DNA of 64,000 bases from Trichoplax adhaerens (Eukaryota; Placozoa; Uniplacotomia; Trichoplacea; Trichoplacidae): the NCBI RefSeq assembly GCF_000150275.1, contig NW_002060948.1, forward strand, positions 1,477,328-1,541,327, written 5' to 3'. Under the pieces are notes generated by a model. That model searched no databases. It was not told the origin of the DNA and was given only the letters and a program-made list of their open reading frames with translations. This document shows, one piece after another, positions 30,302-40,141 of this stretch (position 1 is its first letter; every line of letters begins with the position of its first letter). Made by a program: the position numbers and the translations under genes.

Positions 30302-33300
30302 TTAGAAGTTATAGTCATGCATTACTGCTTCAGCCAAAGCATAACTTTGATAATCTGTTTTTTCGTGATACAGAGCGGCTAAAAAGCGTTGAGTTTCGGG
30401 TGTGATGTAGCTATCCATGACATGATCAACCGATCTAACGCAAGATACACAAAATTTATTAAATGAGTAAAAGTAATTACAGTTAAACAGAACAAGAAAG
30501 GTTTTAAAAAATACTAAGATAAAATCTTTATTATATACTAATTGACTTACCTATCAATAGGTTTAATAATGATTGGAATTAAAGCTAAACCAAGGGCTGT
30601 CGTCATTACTTGTCTATTTCGAACATGAAGTAATTTAAAGAAACTATTAAAAGCTGCACAGCATCGGTTAATAACGAAACCAGGAATTATTACGGAAGCC
30701 AGTGACTGCCATATTAACGTTTCAGTAAATTTTGAAGCTACTTGGTAGTCATGTTCGCTCTTGAATTTGAACTAGATTAATACAACAGGATACGTTAATT
30801 TTTACTTTTTGTTTTACGTTTGGCAATATAATTATCTAATTCCTTTACTTTATGTGCATATCGAACAGCGTTTAAGATACTATAATTCGTTCTACTATAA
30901 AAACATACTATAAAACCAATAAGATAAAAGTTCATGAAGACAAAATCCTTGAATATAGTTTTGCATAATATTACAACACTTAAGAAATAATAGCCAGATA
31001 TATATTTATAATTAAACTCTAAATCAATGCAGCAGACAATCTGAAATGAAGAAACATTCAATATAATTTTGAGTCCTAACTTAAATCTGTATACATTATT
31101 CTATTTTACTGGCTACTAAGAGCTTATGCAATCAAGTATAATTACTATTTTGTATATGCCTTGCGGTAGAATAATTTTATAATTTCAAATCGACCTTAAT
31201 TCCTCGTAAAGATAAAAAGGTTTTAGAATTGTACTTTAATCTAGCAATTAAGTCCAATTATCTTATTTATACGGCAAATGGTGGTAACTTTACGTTGGCT
31301 GACTACCAAGTAGAATAATCGGTAATGCTGCTAAGTAACAGTATGCTCGTATGGTACTTTTATTTATACTACATCGTAATATTACAATAAACCAAATTTC
31401 TCTTATGTAGAAACTTCAGCAATGCTAATCTACAGCTAGATACTACGACTATTCTTCCAGTGATTTTAATATTTAGGATGAAATACCTGAAAATGCTCTT
31501 AATTTAAGAGAACAAAAAAGTATGATCGATTTATTATCATAATTAATATAAGAATGAAATAAGTTATATTAATACAGCTGGAAGTATTCTTACAAATCGA
31601 TGTCAAAACCTTTTTTAAGCAGGTTAAGTAAGATTTATGAGTTTCGTTATATTCATTTAGATATTTCATCCTAAATATTAAATAATGTATGAAATACTTT
31701 CCGAATAAAATATCCTAATATTAGTATTTATAGATTACTGCTGCTTGTTACATTCATGGACTGCTAAAAGAAAGATTTCCTTCTGGTAGTCCATATCATA
31801 TTGTGCTTAGTGTTACAGCAATTCACAGATAAGCGTTTGGCGTCATTTATTATTTTTTGGTGTGGTAATCATGCAATAGGTATTGCTAGTAGTTTATATC
31901 ATATTGTACTTAGTGTTAAGCAATCCGTAGATAACTGGTGGCGTTGTTTATTATTTTTAGAAATGCTAATCATGCAATAGGTGAAGTTAGATGTTAATAT
32001 ATCTCTTATATTGATTAGTATATCAATTATCTCGTAAAGCCACAGTAGGGAACCCTAAACCTGCTAATTATATACAGTACTTACACGATCAGAGGTTAGA
32101 GAACTCTTGTTGCAGGTATCAGCCAAAACATAACCACCAGCAATCATATAACTTAATTTGACATAGCGGACAGGAATAGCACCTCGAAATGCTTCACCTA
32201 CTTCATTGGCATAACCTAGATAATTGATATTAATGATAGCATTATAGAGCGATAAAAGTATTTGGATACTTGCTAAGAGCACATAAAAATTACTCATGAC
32301 GTACATAAACAAATTTTATTTATTTATTCTATTAATCGATCACGAAGATCACGATCAATAAAATAATCTATCATTGATTCTCGGCTCACATGCTATACTA
32401 TATTAATGTAGATAATATATTTATAGGAAGAAAAATTGAAGCTAAAAGAAAAATGCTCTCATCTACAGTAGAATTGGTAATCCTATGTACAGTAGATGCT
32501 GTATGACTATATCATCATTTCTACCAGAATTTTATTTTACAGTTAAAATTTTCCATGCCCCGATTTACGCGTTGACCGATATCGTTATCATGATTATGGC
32601 TACAGGTAAATGTTGAAAAGCAATACTTGTATGTAGAGAAAATGGATTTAATCCCTTTCATTCTCTAAGGTGTGCAATCAATTACAATGTGAAAACATAG
32701 TTTAAAGTCATCTAGTGCGTAAGATATATAAGTAAATTACAACATTTCATTTTATCGAATATGATGGTGTATAGCGTTGAACAATTTGGAAATAAGAGCG
32801 GATCGTCATCATACATGGGAAAAGCACAGCTAGAAACCTTGTTTGAGTTTATTGCTTTTGCTTTACGGTGTGCTGTCATAGAGCTACAAGATCTGCAGTA
32901 AGTGATGATAACATAAGCACATAGTATACTCTCGCAGCTTTATAACAGTTTTGAAAGCTTTAAGAACGTGATGATTAAATTAAATTACTTCCATTTGACA
33001 AGCGCATCTTTGGCGTAAGAAATAGTTCAATTTAGATCAAGGTATTATTGAATGTAAATTGATATACTGATGTTTGAATCGGTAATACAGTGGGAAAACA
33101 GTAATGAAGTAGCGTGAGCTATTACATCATAGGGTACCGTGTAAAATATATAAACTGTCTGTCAATACTGCATGTATAAGAATCTCCATCGATATACGAG
33201 TATACATGCCATTGCCGTCTTAACGTGGATCTATCTGTCCGCGTGGATTACTCCGGAGAGACATTTTACCTTACTCACAGTATGTAAAATTAATCTTACT

Positions 33301-34152
33301 AACGTACGTTAAAAAAATTTTGCTAGTGATGCTCATAATTAAAATATCAATCAGGACTTTAAATTCACTGAATAGATCGATCGCAACGATAATAATAAAT
33401 TTAAGAAGGGGGAAAAAATGATAAGAGTGAGGCATGTTATTATAGATCCGCTAATGGGATTAATTAATTTATTTAATTTAAATAATCTAATATAACCATG
33501 GTGGATTGGATTGGATGAAGGATTGATGCGCTGCTAAAGCATTTATAAGAGGATTGAAATGATATATTGTATCTCCATTCTAATTTTCATACTCGTATGA
33601 GTAATATTAAAACTAACTTGGTTACTGCATTTGGTCGATGAATACAACTGCGAGACTTTACCAAGTTCCAAGCTGTTGGAAGTGAAACTATTTTAATTAT
33701 CTAACTAAAGGTTGATCGGATTTGATGAAGGATTGCACGACGAGTGAAGTATTGACAACAGTTGACATGATATTTCACAATCTATTTGGATTTTGATCAT
33801 GAAAATAACTTGACTAGTGCATTTCATCGATCGTAAGATTGGTGAGATTGAAGCCAAGCCAAAGGGGTCGTTATGCGATTATTTTAATTTAATCTTGTGA
33901 AAACTAAAGCTTGATCCAAATTGGATTGCATGACAATCTCGAATGATCACCCATATGAAATGTTATCCATCCTGGCTCTCTATACCATATTATGATTTTC
34001 TTCGATTGCCTCGGTTAAAATAAAGAATGTTCTACTGTCATTGAGTAATAGACACAACCATGCTTACCTAAATAACGCAATGGAGTATGACGATAAATGT
34101 CTACTGTTGAAGTAACTTCTTCCCTTTTCTCCATCTCCTCCTTTTCAACCAT
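30302..34152 (-). CDS. MTFP1: Mitochondrial fission process protein 1 (MTP18)
   Basis: Four exons join in frame to give 189 aa: 34068-34152 (ATG at 34152), 32085-32215, 30551-30771 and 30302-30434 (stop 30302-30304). Family hallmarks run in order: DIYRHTPLRYLGYANEVGEAF-like N-terminus across the first junction, KLSYMIAGGYVLAD, then IWQSLASVIIPGFVINR, then TTALGLALIPIIIKPIDRS. MTFP1 is a small inner-mitochondrial-membrane protein that promotes fission. The conserved hydrophobic segments fit its membrane helices. Introns 1 and 2 are long for this window (1852 and 1313 bp) and carry repeats and small open frames. An open frame running upstream of exon 2 to about 32312 is intron read-through, because the distant exon 1 restores the family N-terminus in the right phase. 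The gene is divergent from TMEM97. Confidence 0.94.
30795..31061 (-). CDS. Hypothetical exon-like ORF nested in MTFP1 intron 2
   Basis: An open frame of about 80 codons follows a good acceptor (TTTCATTTCAG, ending at about 31041). It encodes several hydrophobic stretches and then a basic tail ending ELDNYIAKRKTKSKN before a stop. This resembles the C-terminal exon of a small multi-pass membrane protein with a lysine-rich, ER-retrieval-like end. I do not recognise the family and could not find its upstream exons. It lies on the same strand as MTFP1, between exons 2 and 3, so it could also be an alternative terminal exon or chance. Confidence 0.3.
   Translation of the reverse strand: MNVSSFQIVCCIDLEFNYKYISGYYFLSVVILCKTIFKDFVFMNFYLIGFIVCFYSRTNYSILNAVRYAHKVKELDNYIAKRKTKSKN
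31465..31682. mobile_element. MITE-like element with 21-bp terminal inverted repeats
   Basis: The 21 bases at 31465-31485 (core TTTAGGATGAAATA) are repeated exactly as the reverse complement at 31662-31682, bounding a 218-bp AT-rich segment with no coding capacity. This architecture suits a small non-autonomous DNA transposon in MTFP1 intron 2. I see no convincing target-site duplication and have no second copy in the window, so the call rests on the inverted repeat alone. Confidence 0.45.
31783..31983. repeat. Tandem duplication of about 100 bp in MTFP1 intron 2
   Basis: Two adjacent, diverged copies (about 31783-31881 and 31887-31983) share ATATCATATTGT, CTTAGTGTTA, a GGCGT.....TTTATTATTTTT stretch and AATCATGCAATAGGT. 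It is non-coding. Confidence 0.8.
32761..32899 (+). CDS. Hypothetical plus-strand ORF in MTFP1 intron 1
   Basis: An ATG frame (MMVYSVEQFGNKSG...) of about 46 codons runs, antisense to MTFP1, into a good donor-like site (CTGCAGTAAGTG). Its second half (LETLFEFIAFALR) is hydrophobic. A second exon-like plus-strand segment with acceptor and donor lies at about 32540-32606. I do not recognise either one. Confidence 0.15.
33497..34030. repeat. Degenerate repeat of about 210 bp in MTFP1 intron 1
   Basis: GATGAAGGATTG recurs at 33514 and 33724, 210 bp apart, with further matches along each unit (TTGAAATGATAT / TTGACATGATAT, TGCATTTGGTCGAT / TGCATTTCATCGAT, and AACTAAAG at each unit's end). A weaker third unit may start near 33910. 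The copies are old and non-coding. Confidence 0.6.
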
Positions 34153-36637
34153 TGAATACGACAGTCTGTAAAACTCTACTTTGATCTCAACAAAACTAAA
34201 TGGATCTTGTACAATATCTAGACGTCAAATACTAATCCAAACTTGCAATGGTTGACTGAATGATCCAAGAAATTTTCATTTAATGAATTTAATTTTCCTG
34301 CCCCAAAATGCCAAACCGACCGACTAATTTCTTAATTGGCAACCTGTTGATCGCTGAGTGTCACTTCAATCGCATGATCGCATTGTTCCAAGAATTAATT
34401 GGCTTTGTTTATTTTGTACATCGTGACGATTGTATTGTGTGATTTAGAACGCTGATAAAGCCCAGTGGTACAGCGAGGATAATGTAGTGGTGTTACAGTA
34501 TAATACCTTGGACTAGTCAACGTGTTCGCGTCACTAGTGTAACGCGATGGTTCCACCCACCTGACTTGGAGTTACAACCCATTGAGGTTCAAAGTGCACT
34601 AGACAGACGGACATTTCTTACCAAATGGCTGAAAATGATCGATCAATGGCTACTTAGTAAAAGATCTTCCGTGTCTGTTTTCTAAATCGTTGATACTCAT
34701 TTCAATAACATTGAAGATGCTCTATAGAACTGTTTCTAAGCAGAACTTACTGATGGATAATGAGATTCAACGTACTATGACTTAATTTAGAAAAAAAATT
34801 GGTCAATTCAAAATCGATCGTCTGCCTACTCAAGTACTGTACTGCGATCAAGAAGTGAAGATGAGGTCGAAAATATCTGTCTATCCAACAGTCCAGTCCA
34901 GGACACTGAGTGTACAGTGTACTGAGGCTGTTTCATAACATTTTGTCACTTTCGGCCCATATTTTTCTTTAAAAATACAGTAAAGCTATAATAGAATGAT
35001 ATATGAGGTTGATGGAGAGATTCTGAAATATCTGAATCTGGTAAAGTTAGAAAGTTAAACTTGCTCTTAAGTCCATAAATGATGAAAGTATCACTGACCG
35101 TTATATCCCCATTTATGAATGATCTACAGTACTGTACATATAAAGCAAGAATTACAATACAGTATAGTACTAAGAATACTGAAGCCGTTCCTACGTACAG
35201 TACAGTACTGTACAGTACTGTACGTGCACTCTAGTGTCAACCCTGGGTGTCATCTCTTAACCTTTCAATCGACACTTGACGCCTATCTGGAAGATATCTA
35301 GCAAGGTGGTTATCACTACCGTGCCCATCAAGGTAAGAAAGGATCAATCGGATAGGACTCCTAAGACGCGATCCTATCCATTCCATATACCAATCATGCA
35401 TCCATTTGTGCAAAATTGATCGTCAATGCATGCTTTTAATATGTAGTGGGTAACTTTCTACAAGAAGAGACCTATGTGTATAGGAAGGTCCATAACGATT
35501 GATCTTTTTGGAGCGTTTTACTGTACGTAGTTTTTACCAATCAAACAGATCCATCTTGTCGATAGGTTAGAGAGAGTGAGATAGAAATTCAACATGAAAC
35601 TGCAACGAATAGCGTACAACTGTAGATTGCATGGGATGAGAAGGAGACTTTGAACATGTGTATGGCCAGGAATTACACAACCCATTAGCGTATTCGTAGG
35701 TTAGGGATTGCATCCTTGACAAGCTAGTTAAGGTTAAAGATTCATAAAAGCACTCTGCAAGCTACCGTTGTCGATGGCTTAGCATCACGGGGTATAGCCC
35801 ACCAATTTTATCCTTGCCAATAGATGTCAATCTGTACAACTTGCAGTATATGCCACTCTTATTCTATCAATTAATAGTTTTACTCAATGTCAACTTAGAT
35901 CCTGCTACAAAGCAACTGTTCATAAAGGATAATGTATCAGATGCAACTGTACACAACATACTGTCCATGAAACCTCCTTGGCTAGCAAATCGACATTGCG
36001 AAAGCATGACTAGCTGCATAGAATAAACCAACGGTTAAAATAATAGAATTTCACCTCAGATACTTCTGTCTAATCCTGATAGTTCTATCACAAACACCTA
36101 GTAAAACGACTTAAGAATTTGAAGGCATTTTCTCTGCCACAATCTAGGCGAAGTATTGCTAGCCATTAGTTTCTAGACAGTCAAGACATCGAACGCATTT
36201 CAGGTGATGTGGGAGTTAAAATTCAATTCCTTAAGCTTATCTGCGATTACCCTCAATCGAATCCACATACGAGTATAGTATTCTACTACATTTGTACACT
36301 TGCTTGTTTACAAATATTATTCCTAAATACGGTAGAGTACAATTGCAAATTGGTCAATATCAATCAACTATTTCCTGTTACTAGCCGTTAATACGAACTG
36401 ATTCGAATACACTTTATTAACGATGAATCGTTGCGATGAATATTAATTTGATACCATCAAACTTTCTATATACGTGCATACACGTGCATATATACCAAGT
36501 AGAACATGCGATAATCAATCAAATCTTATTAAAACACTTATTGTCACATACTCGTAACTTATACGACATTCTAAATTGCCAATTGGTCTTCTATTTTGCA
36601 GGACTGCCCAGCCAGGAAATACCAGAGAAGCACAAAA
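34153..36637. other. Divergent intergenic region between MTFP1 and TMEM97
   Basis: The promoters of both genes should be here. A striking GTAC palindrome cluster is at about 35190-35230; CAGTACTGTACAGTACTG is its own reverse complement. A 44-codon plus-strand frame at 34309 faintly resembles the GPATCH3 N-terminus. Other open frames (for example 35814-36026) look like chance. Confidence 0.5.
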
Positions 36638-37525
36638 ATGTCAACGTTACTCAATATTGTCTTTCAATTCTATTTTATCACCCATATACCTATTACTATC
36701 TTGCTAGACAGTCAAGCCATTTTTCCAGATTCATACTATCCAAAATCGGTATTATTCGCTAACTCGAGAATTACTGTGGAATTAATTAATTAATCTTATT
36801 GCTTTGATATGAACAATTTTATGATGCGAAACGTCCATACCTGTTCTATCGGTATTTACTGGTATCCAACCATGTACCGTTGCTATCTTAGGTTACAGGT
36901 GTCATGCAGTTTCACATCAATGAATTTAAAGATCCTCTGATGGCAGATCCACCTATTTGGCTGCAAACATTTATAGTGATCGAATGCCTACTTCAGCTAC
37001 CTTTCTTCTTCTTTGCATCATATGCCTTTATAAAAGGTACTAGAATATCAATATCTATGTTTGTTTATTATCAACCTATTTGATACAAATACCCCCCAAA
37101 AATTCGTTCTACAAAGTATTAAATATTATCTTACCGTATAACTAGTTGATTTACTTTATCAACGTAAATAACTGTAATTTATAAAGCACAAATAAGTAAA
37201 ATTAGAATCCATTTTACCGCCATGTTGATTGTGCTTCAAAAATTTCTAACGGATTATATTTTTTATTCTAGGCATAAAGAAATGCAAATGGGTTAAATTA
37301 CCGTGCATAGTCTATGCTGCACATGTTGCTACTACGGTAGTACCAATTTTGGCTCATCTCGCTCTCACCGACTTTTCTAACGCCACCATAGGGCCTAAAA
37401 CCGACAAAGAACGACTAATATTAATTGCTATTTATATACCCTATCTCGTTATACCAGTAATGCTGCTATTTTACGTGCTTGCCTTACGATTTGATGAACC
37501 GCAAACTAAAAGCAAGCGACATTAA
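36638..37525 (+). CDS. TMEM97: TMEM97 / sigma-2 receptor (EXPERA domain)
   Basis: Three exons give 169 aa (human 176): 36638-36748, 36892-37036 and 37272-37525. The EXPERA-domain hallmarks are present: FITHIPITILLDSQAIFP in TM1, then NEFKDPLMADPPIW, a TM2 with IECLLQLPFFFF, and AYAFIKG-type residues at the exon 2/3 junction. The acidic residues known as ligand-site residues in the human protein (Asp in HIPIT..D, Asp in FKDP, Glu in the TM2 IE) are conserved. The C-terminus is short and basic (TKSKRH), fitting an ER-retrieval type tail. TMEM97 is an ER/endolysosomal four-helix protein involved in sterol handling and NPC1 turnover; that role is inferred from the family. The ATG chosen directly precedes the first conserved helix. 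Confidence 0.95.
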
Positions 37526-39100
37526 CACATCACATAAATTCTATCGAGGACGCCCTTCTAAAGTACTTCCTCATGATAAATTTTAAACGTTTGGAGGAAT
37601 CTGTATTATCATATCCTAGAAACAATACTAGCATCGTGCTCTATGTACCCTCTATAGTCATTACAAAAAAGTTTTAGATCCCAACTCGCTCATTAGCAGT
37701 TTCATTGATATTTTACATAAAAAATTATACTAATATTTGAGGCTCTAAATATATAGAAATAAGTATATTTTGCGCTACATCATCATTGTTGTATTTGACC
37801 AATACCTCCGTCAAGTGCTGCACTATACAGCACTAGGGAAAGTTCAATCCTCCCAATTTGTAACCATAGTTTCTAAGAGATTAAAGCTAAACTAAACTAG
37901 TAAAACGATTTGTCTTCGCCATACCATGTATGAATACCAATTAAATACCACTGTTAAATGTTCATTTATTCATTTTAACAATTCCTAAGCTTAGAAATAA
38001 AATCTGAAAAGCTTATCCGATATCTTGTGTGATCTAATTGATCTGTTATCAACATGAGTTATCCTATATCTCCCAATCCATTTGTTTATTAGACAAGTAT
38101 ATGCGGTAATCGTCATCATTTATGAAACTGAACTTAAACAGTTTTCATGTATTTGACGAATTGGTTAACGAACGTTTACGAAGAAGTTCAATCTATATGC
38201 GGCAATGGCCATTATTTGTGAGACTGAGTTTAAGCAGTTTTTATACGTTTGAAAAATTGGTTAATGAACGTTTACGAACAAAATCTCAAGTTCCCCATTT
38301 TTTTAATATAGCATTCAGCAACGAATTTTTCCTTATATAGACCAACATACCATATAACTTAATGTAGATATCCTAATATGCTACATGATATAGGAACATT
38401 CACGCCTTGACTAGTGCTGGATCGATATGCTCGTATTGGCTTAGCAATATTTGTAAGCTCATATAATGCCACTTGTAATCGAATGTAATACTTATAGCTA
38501 GTCATACTTATTGAAGGGTCCATCATAAAAAATTTTTGCCGCTAAAACATAATTTTATTTCGCACCAGATTAAAAATAAATAGTTTTTATGGTATCACAA
38601 ATAAGTTGATTAGCAAAGCACAAATCTTCCTGAATAGCAAAACCAACCATGTATGATACGATATCATTTACAACTATTTCCGAAAGTGAAGATAGAATTT
38701 TCATAATACTTTATCACATTCATAGCCCTGTCATACCTATACCATATCATAAAATATTACTTTGGTTATGGTATATCGGGATATTTAAAAGCGCAATAGC
38801 GACGAATACTATTCGATAATTGCTTTTCATGATATAAATCACGTTAATTCTATACGTAGGCGCAGCTTTTACATTGATGTATTTAAATTTACTTATTCTT
38901 ATAACGATAAAAATCTAAAATCTATAGGTCTGATACATTTTATCTATGTATTTAAATAAAGTCAATCGATGTAAAGAAGAAGCCTACAGGATTTTATAGC
39001 AAATTAGACTGCTACGGTAATTTTACTAGTAAGTGATCAGACTGAGGATACCTGGTACGCGTATAGTATTTCGATTTAATTCTCTTTAAACGACTGTATT
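37526..39100. other. 3' intergenic region with a tandem repeat
   Basis: The region lies between the 3' ends of TMEM97 and the coiled-coil gene. It contains a tandem duplication at about 38096-38290 and otherwise AT-rich sequence without recognisable genes. Confidence 0.55.
38096..38290. repeat. Tandem duplication of about 96 bp
   Basis: Two adjacent copies (about 38096-38191 and 38192-38287) share TATATGCGG, AACTTAAACAGTTTT / AGTTTAAGCAGTTTT, and TTGGTTAA.GAACGTTTACGAA. A 72-codon open frame spans both copies because the unit length is a multiple of three, but it has no other sign of being a gene. Confidence 0.8.
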
Positions 39101-40141
39101 CTATTTCTTGGCTTGAATAACCTTGACAGCATCCATAATCAATCGTGCTTCCTTATTAGCTTTCTCTGCAACATGTCTAGCTTCATCTGAGAGGTGATCT
39201 AATTTTTTAGCTTCATGGAACATTTTCATCTGTAATTTTTTAATTTCATGAGTCATTCGATTCAAACCATTAGCTTCTTCTCTTATCTTCTCTGCATCTT
39301 GTTTAGCCTTTGTAGCAGTTTTACTCGCTTGAGCGGCAGCAAATTTTAAATCTGCGGCAAACTTTTTCATTTCAGGTACCATTTTCTTAACTTCAGCAAT
39401 AACTGGACCTTTAATCGATAGAGCAGTTTTTTTAACCTCTTTAGCAACTTCAGACATAACCTTAGCTTGTTCCTTCTTTAAAATAGCTTTCATTACTTTC
39501 TTTGCTTTTTGTACGTCAGTAAAAGCTTTAAATTTTTCTTGTTTAACTACTTTATGGGCCATTTGTTCTGTATTTGTAGCTTCCGACATTATTTTATTTT
39601 CTGCTTTCTTTACCTTATGGCGAATTTCTGTCTTCAATTTATGAGCCTCATCATTAATCGAATGGATCATGGTATTTGCCTCACTCTTGATTTTTTTTTG
39701 AGCTTGATCAGCTATTTTCGAATCGGCATAATCGACTTTCTGGATTTCTTTGCGGATATATCCATCAGCTTTTTTTTCATGCTGGCGAATTTTTTTATCA
39801 GCTTGATGTACTGCCGCATTCACGTCATGAGAAAGTTTACGTACCTCTTGATTTCCTATATGTTTAAGTTCTACTTTTGCGGCTTTAATTTCCTTTGCTA
39901 TATCGTATTGGCCATTCTTTTTTAACTCCTTTAGAGTACGATCCATTATCTTTTTAGCCTCTTCAATCCTTGCGGCAACTTTTTTAGCCGCGGATTCTGC
40001 ATCTTTCGCCTTTTTTTTAGAAAGCATTCCGGCCGCAGCTACCTTCTTTATGTCCTTTCCATGCCCTAAATTAAATGCCGCGACTTGGCTAACGGTAAAG
40101 CATGCTATCAATAATGATAATATTACAAACTTTTGATTCAT
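39101..40141 (-). CDS. Secreted Lys/Ala-rich coiled-coil protein, intronless
   Basis: This single uninterrupted frame encodes 346 aa from the ATG at 40139-40141; an upstream in-frame TTG at 40159 is not needed. Residues 1-22 (MNQKFVILSLLIACFTVSQVAA) form a textbook signal peptide with likely cleavage after VAA. Essentially all the rest is charged, Lys/Ala/Glu/Met-rich helix with heptad-like spacing, almost no proline and hardly any cysteine, predicting a long coiled coil or single alpha-helix. Motifs such as AKK.., EVKK.. and the E.A.K pattern recur with loose periodicity, resembling LEA-type or apolipoprotein-like helices. I know no named family. It is the only sizeable intronless gene here, which could mean a retrocopy origin, a young gene, or a highly expressed secretory product. 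The 138-codon frame on the opposite strand (39509-39925) is a composition shadow. Confidence 0.85.
   Translation of the reverse strand: MNQKFVILSLLIACFTVSQVAAFNLGHGKDIKKVAAAGMLSKKKAKDAESAAKKVAARIEEAKKIMDRTLKELKKNGQYDIAKEIKAAKVELKHIGNQEVRKLSHDVNAAVHQADKKIRQHEKKADGYIRKEIQKVDYADSKIADQAQKKIKSEANTMIHSINDEAHKLKTEIRHKVKKAENKIMSEATNTEQMAHKVVKQEKFKAFTDVQKAKKVMKAILKKEQAKVMSEVAKEVKKTALSIKGPVIAEVKKMVPEMKKFAADLKFAAAQASKTATKAKQDAEKIREEANGLNRMTHEIKKLQMKMFHEAKKLDHLSDEARHVAEKANKEARLIMDAVKVIQAKK

Noticed and set aside
32216-32312. Hydrophobic N-terminal extension of the MTFP1 exon
   Set aside because: It is intron read-through. The distant exon 34068-34152 restores the conserved family N-terminus exactly in phase.
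34500-34620. Possible tRNA (TGGTTCCACCC-like stretch)
   Set aside because: No matching acceptor stem, D-arm or anticodon arm could be drawn. No tRNA was convincing anywhere in the window.
39509-39925. 138-codon Phe/Ile-rich ORF on the plus strand
   Set aside because: It is antisense to the Lys/Glu-rich coiled-coil gene; Lys-rich codons read backwards give Phe/Leu/Ile.
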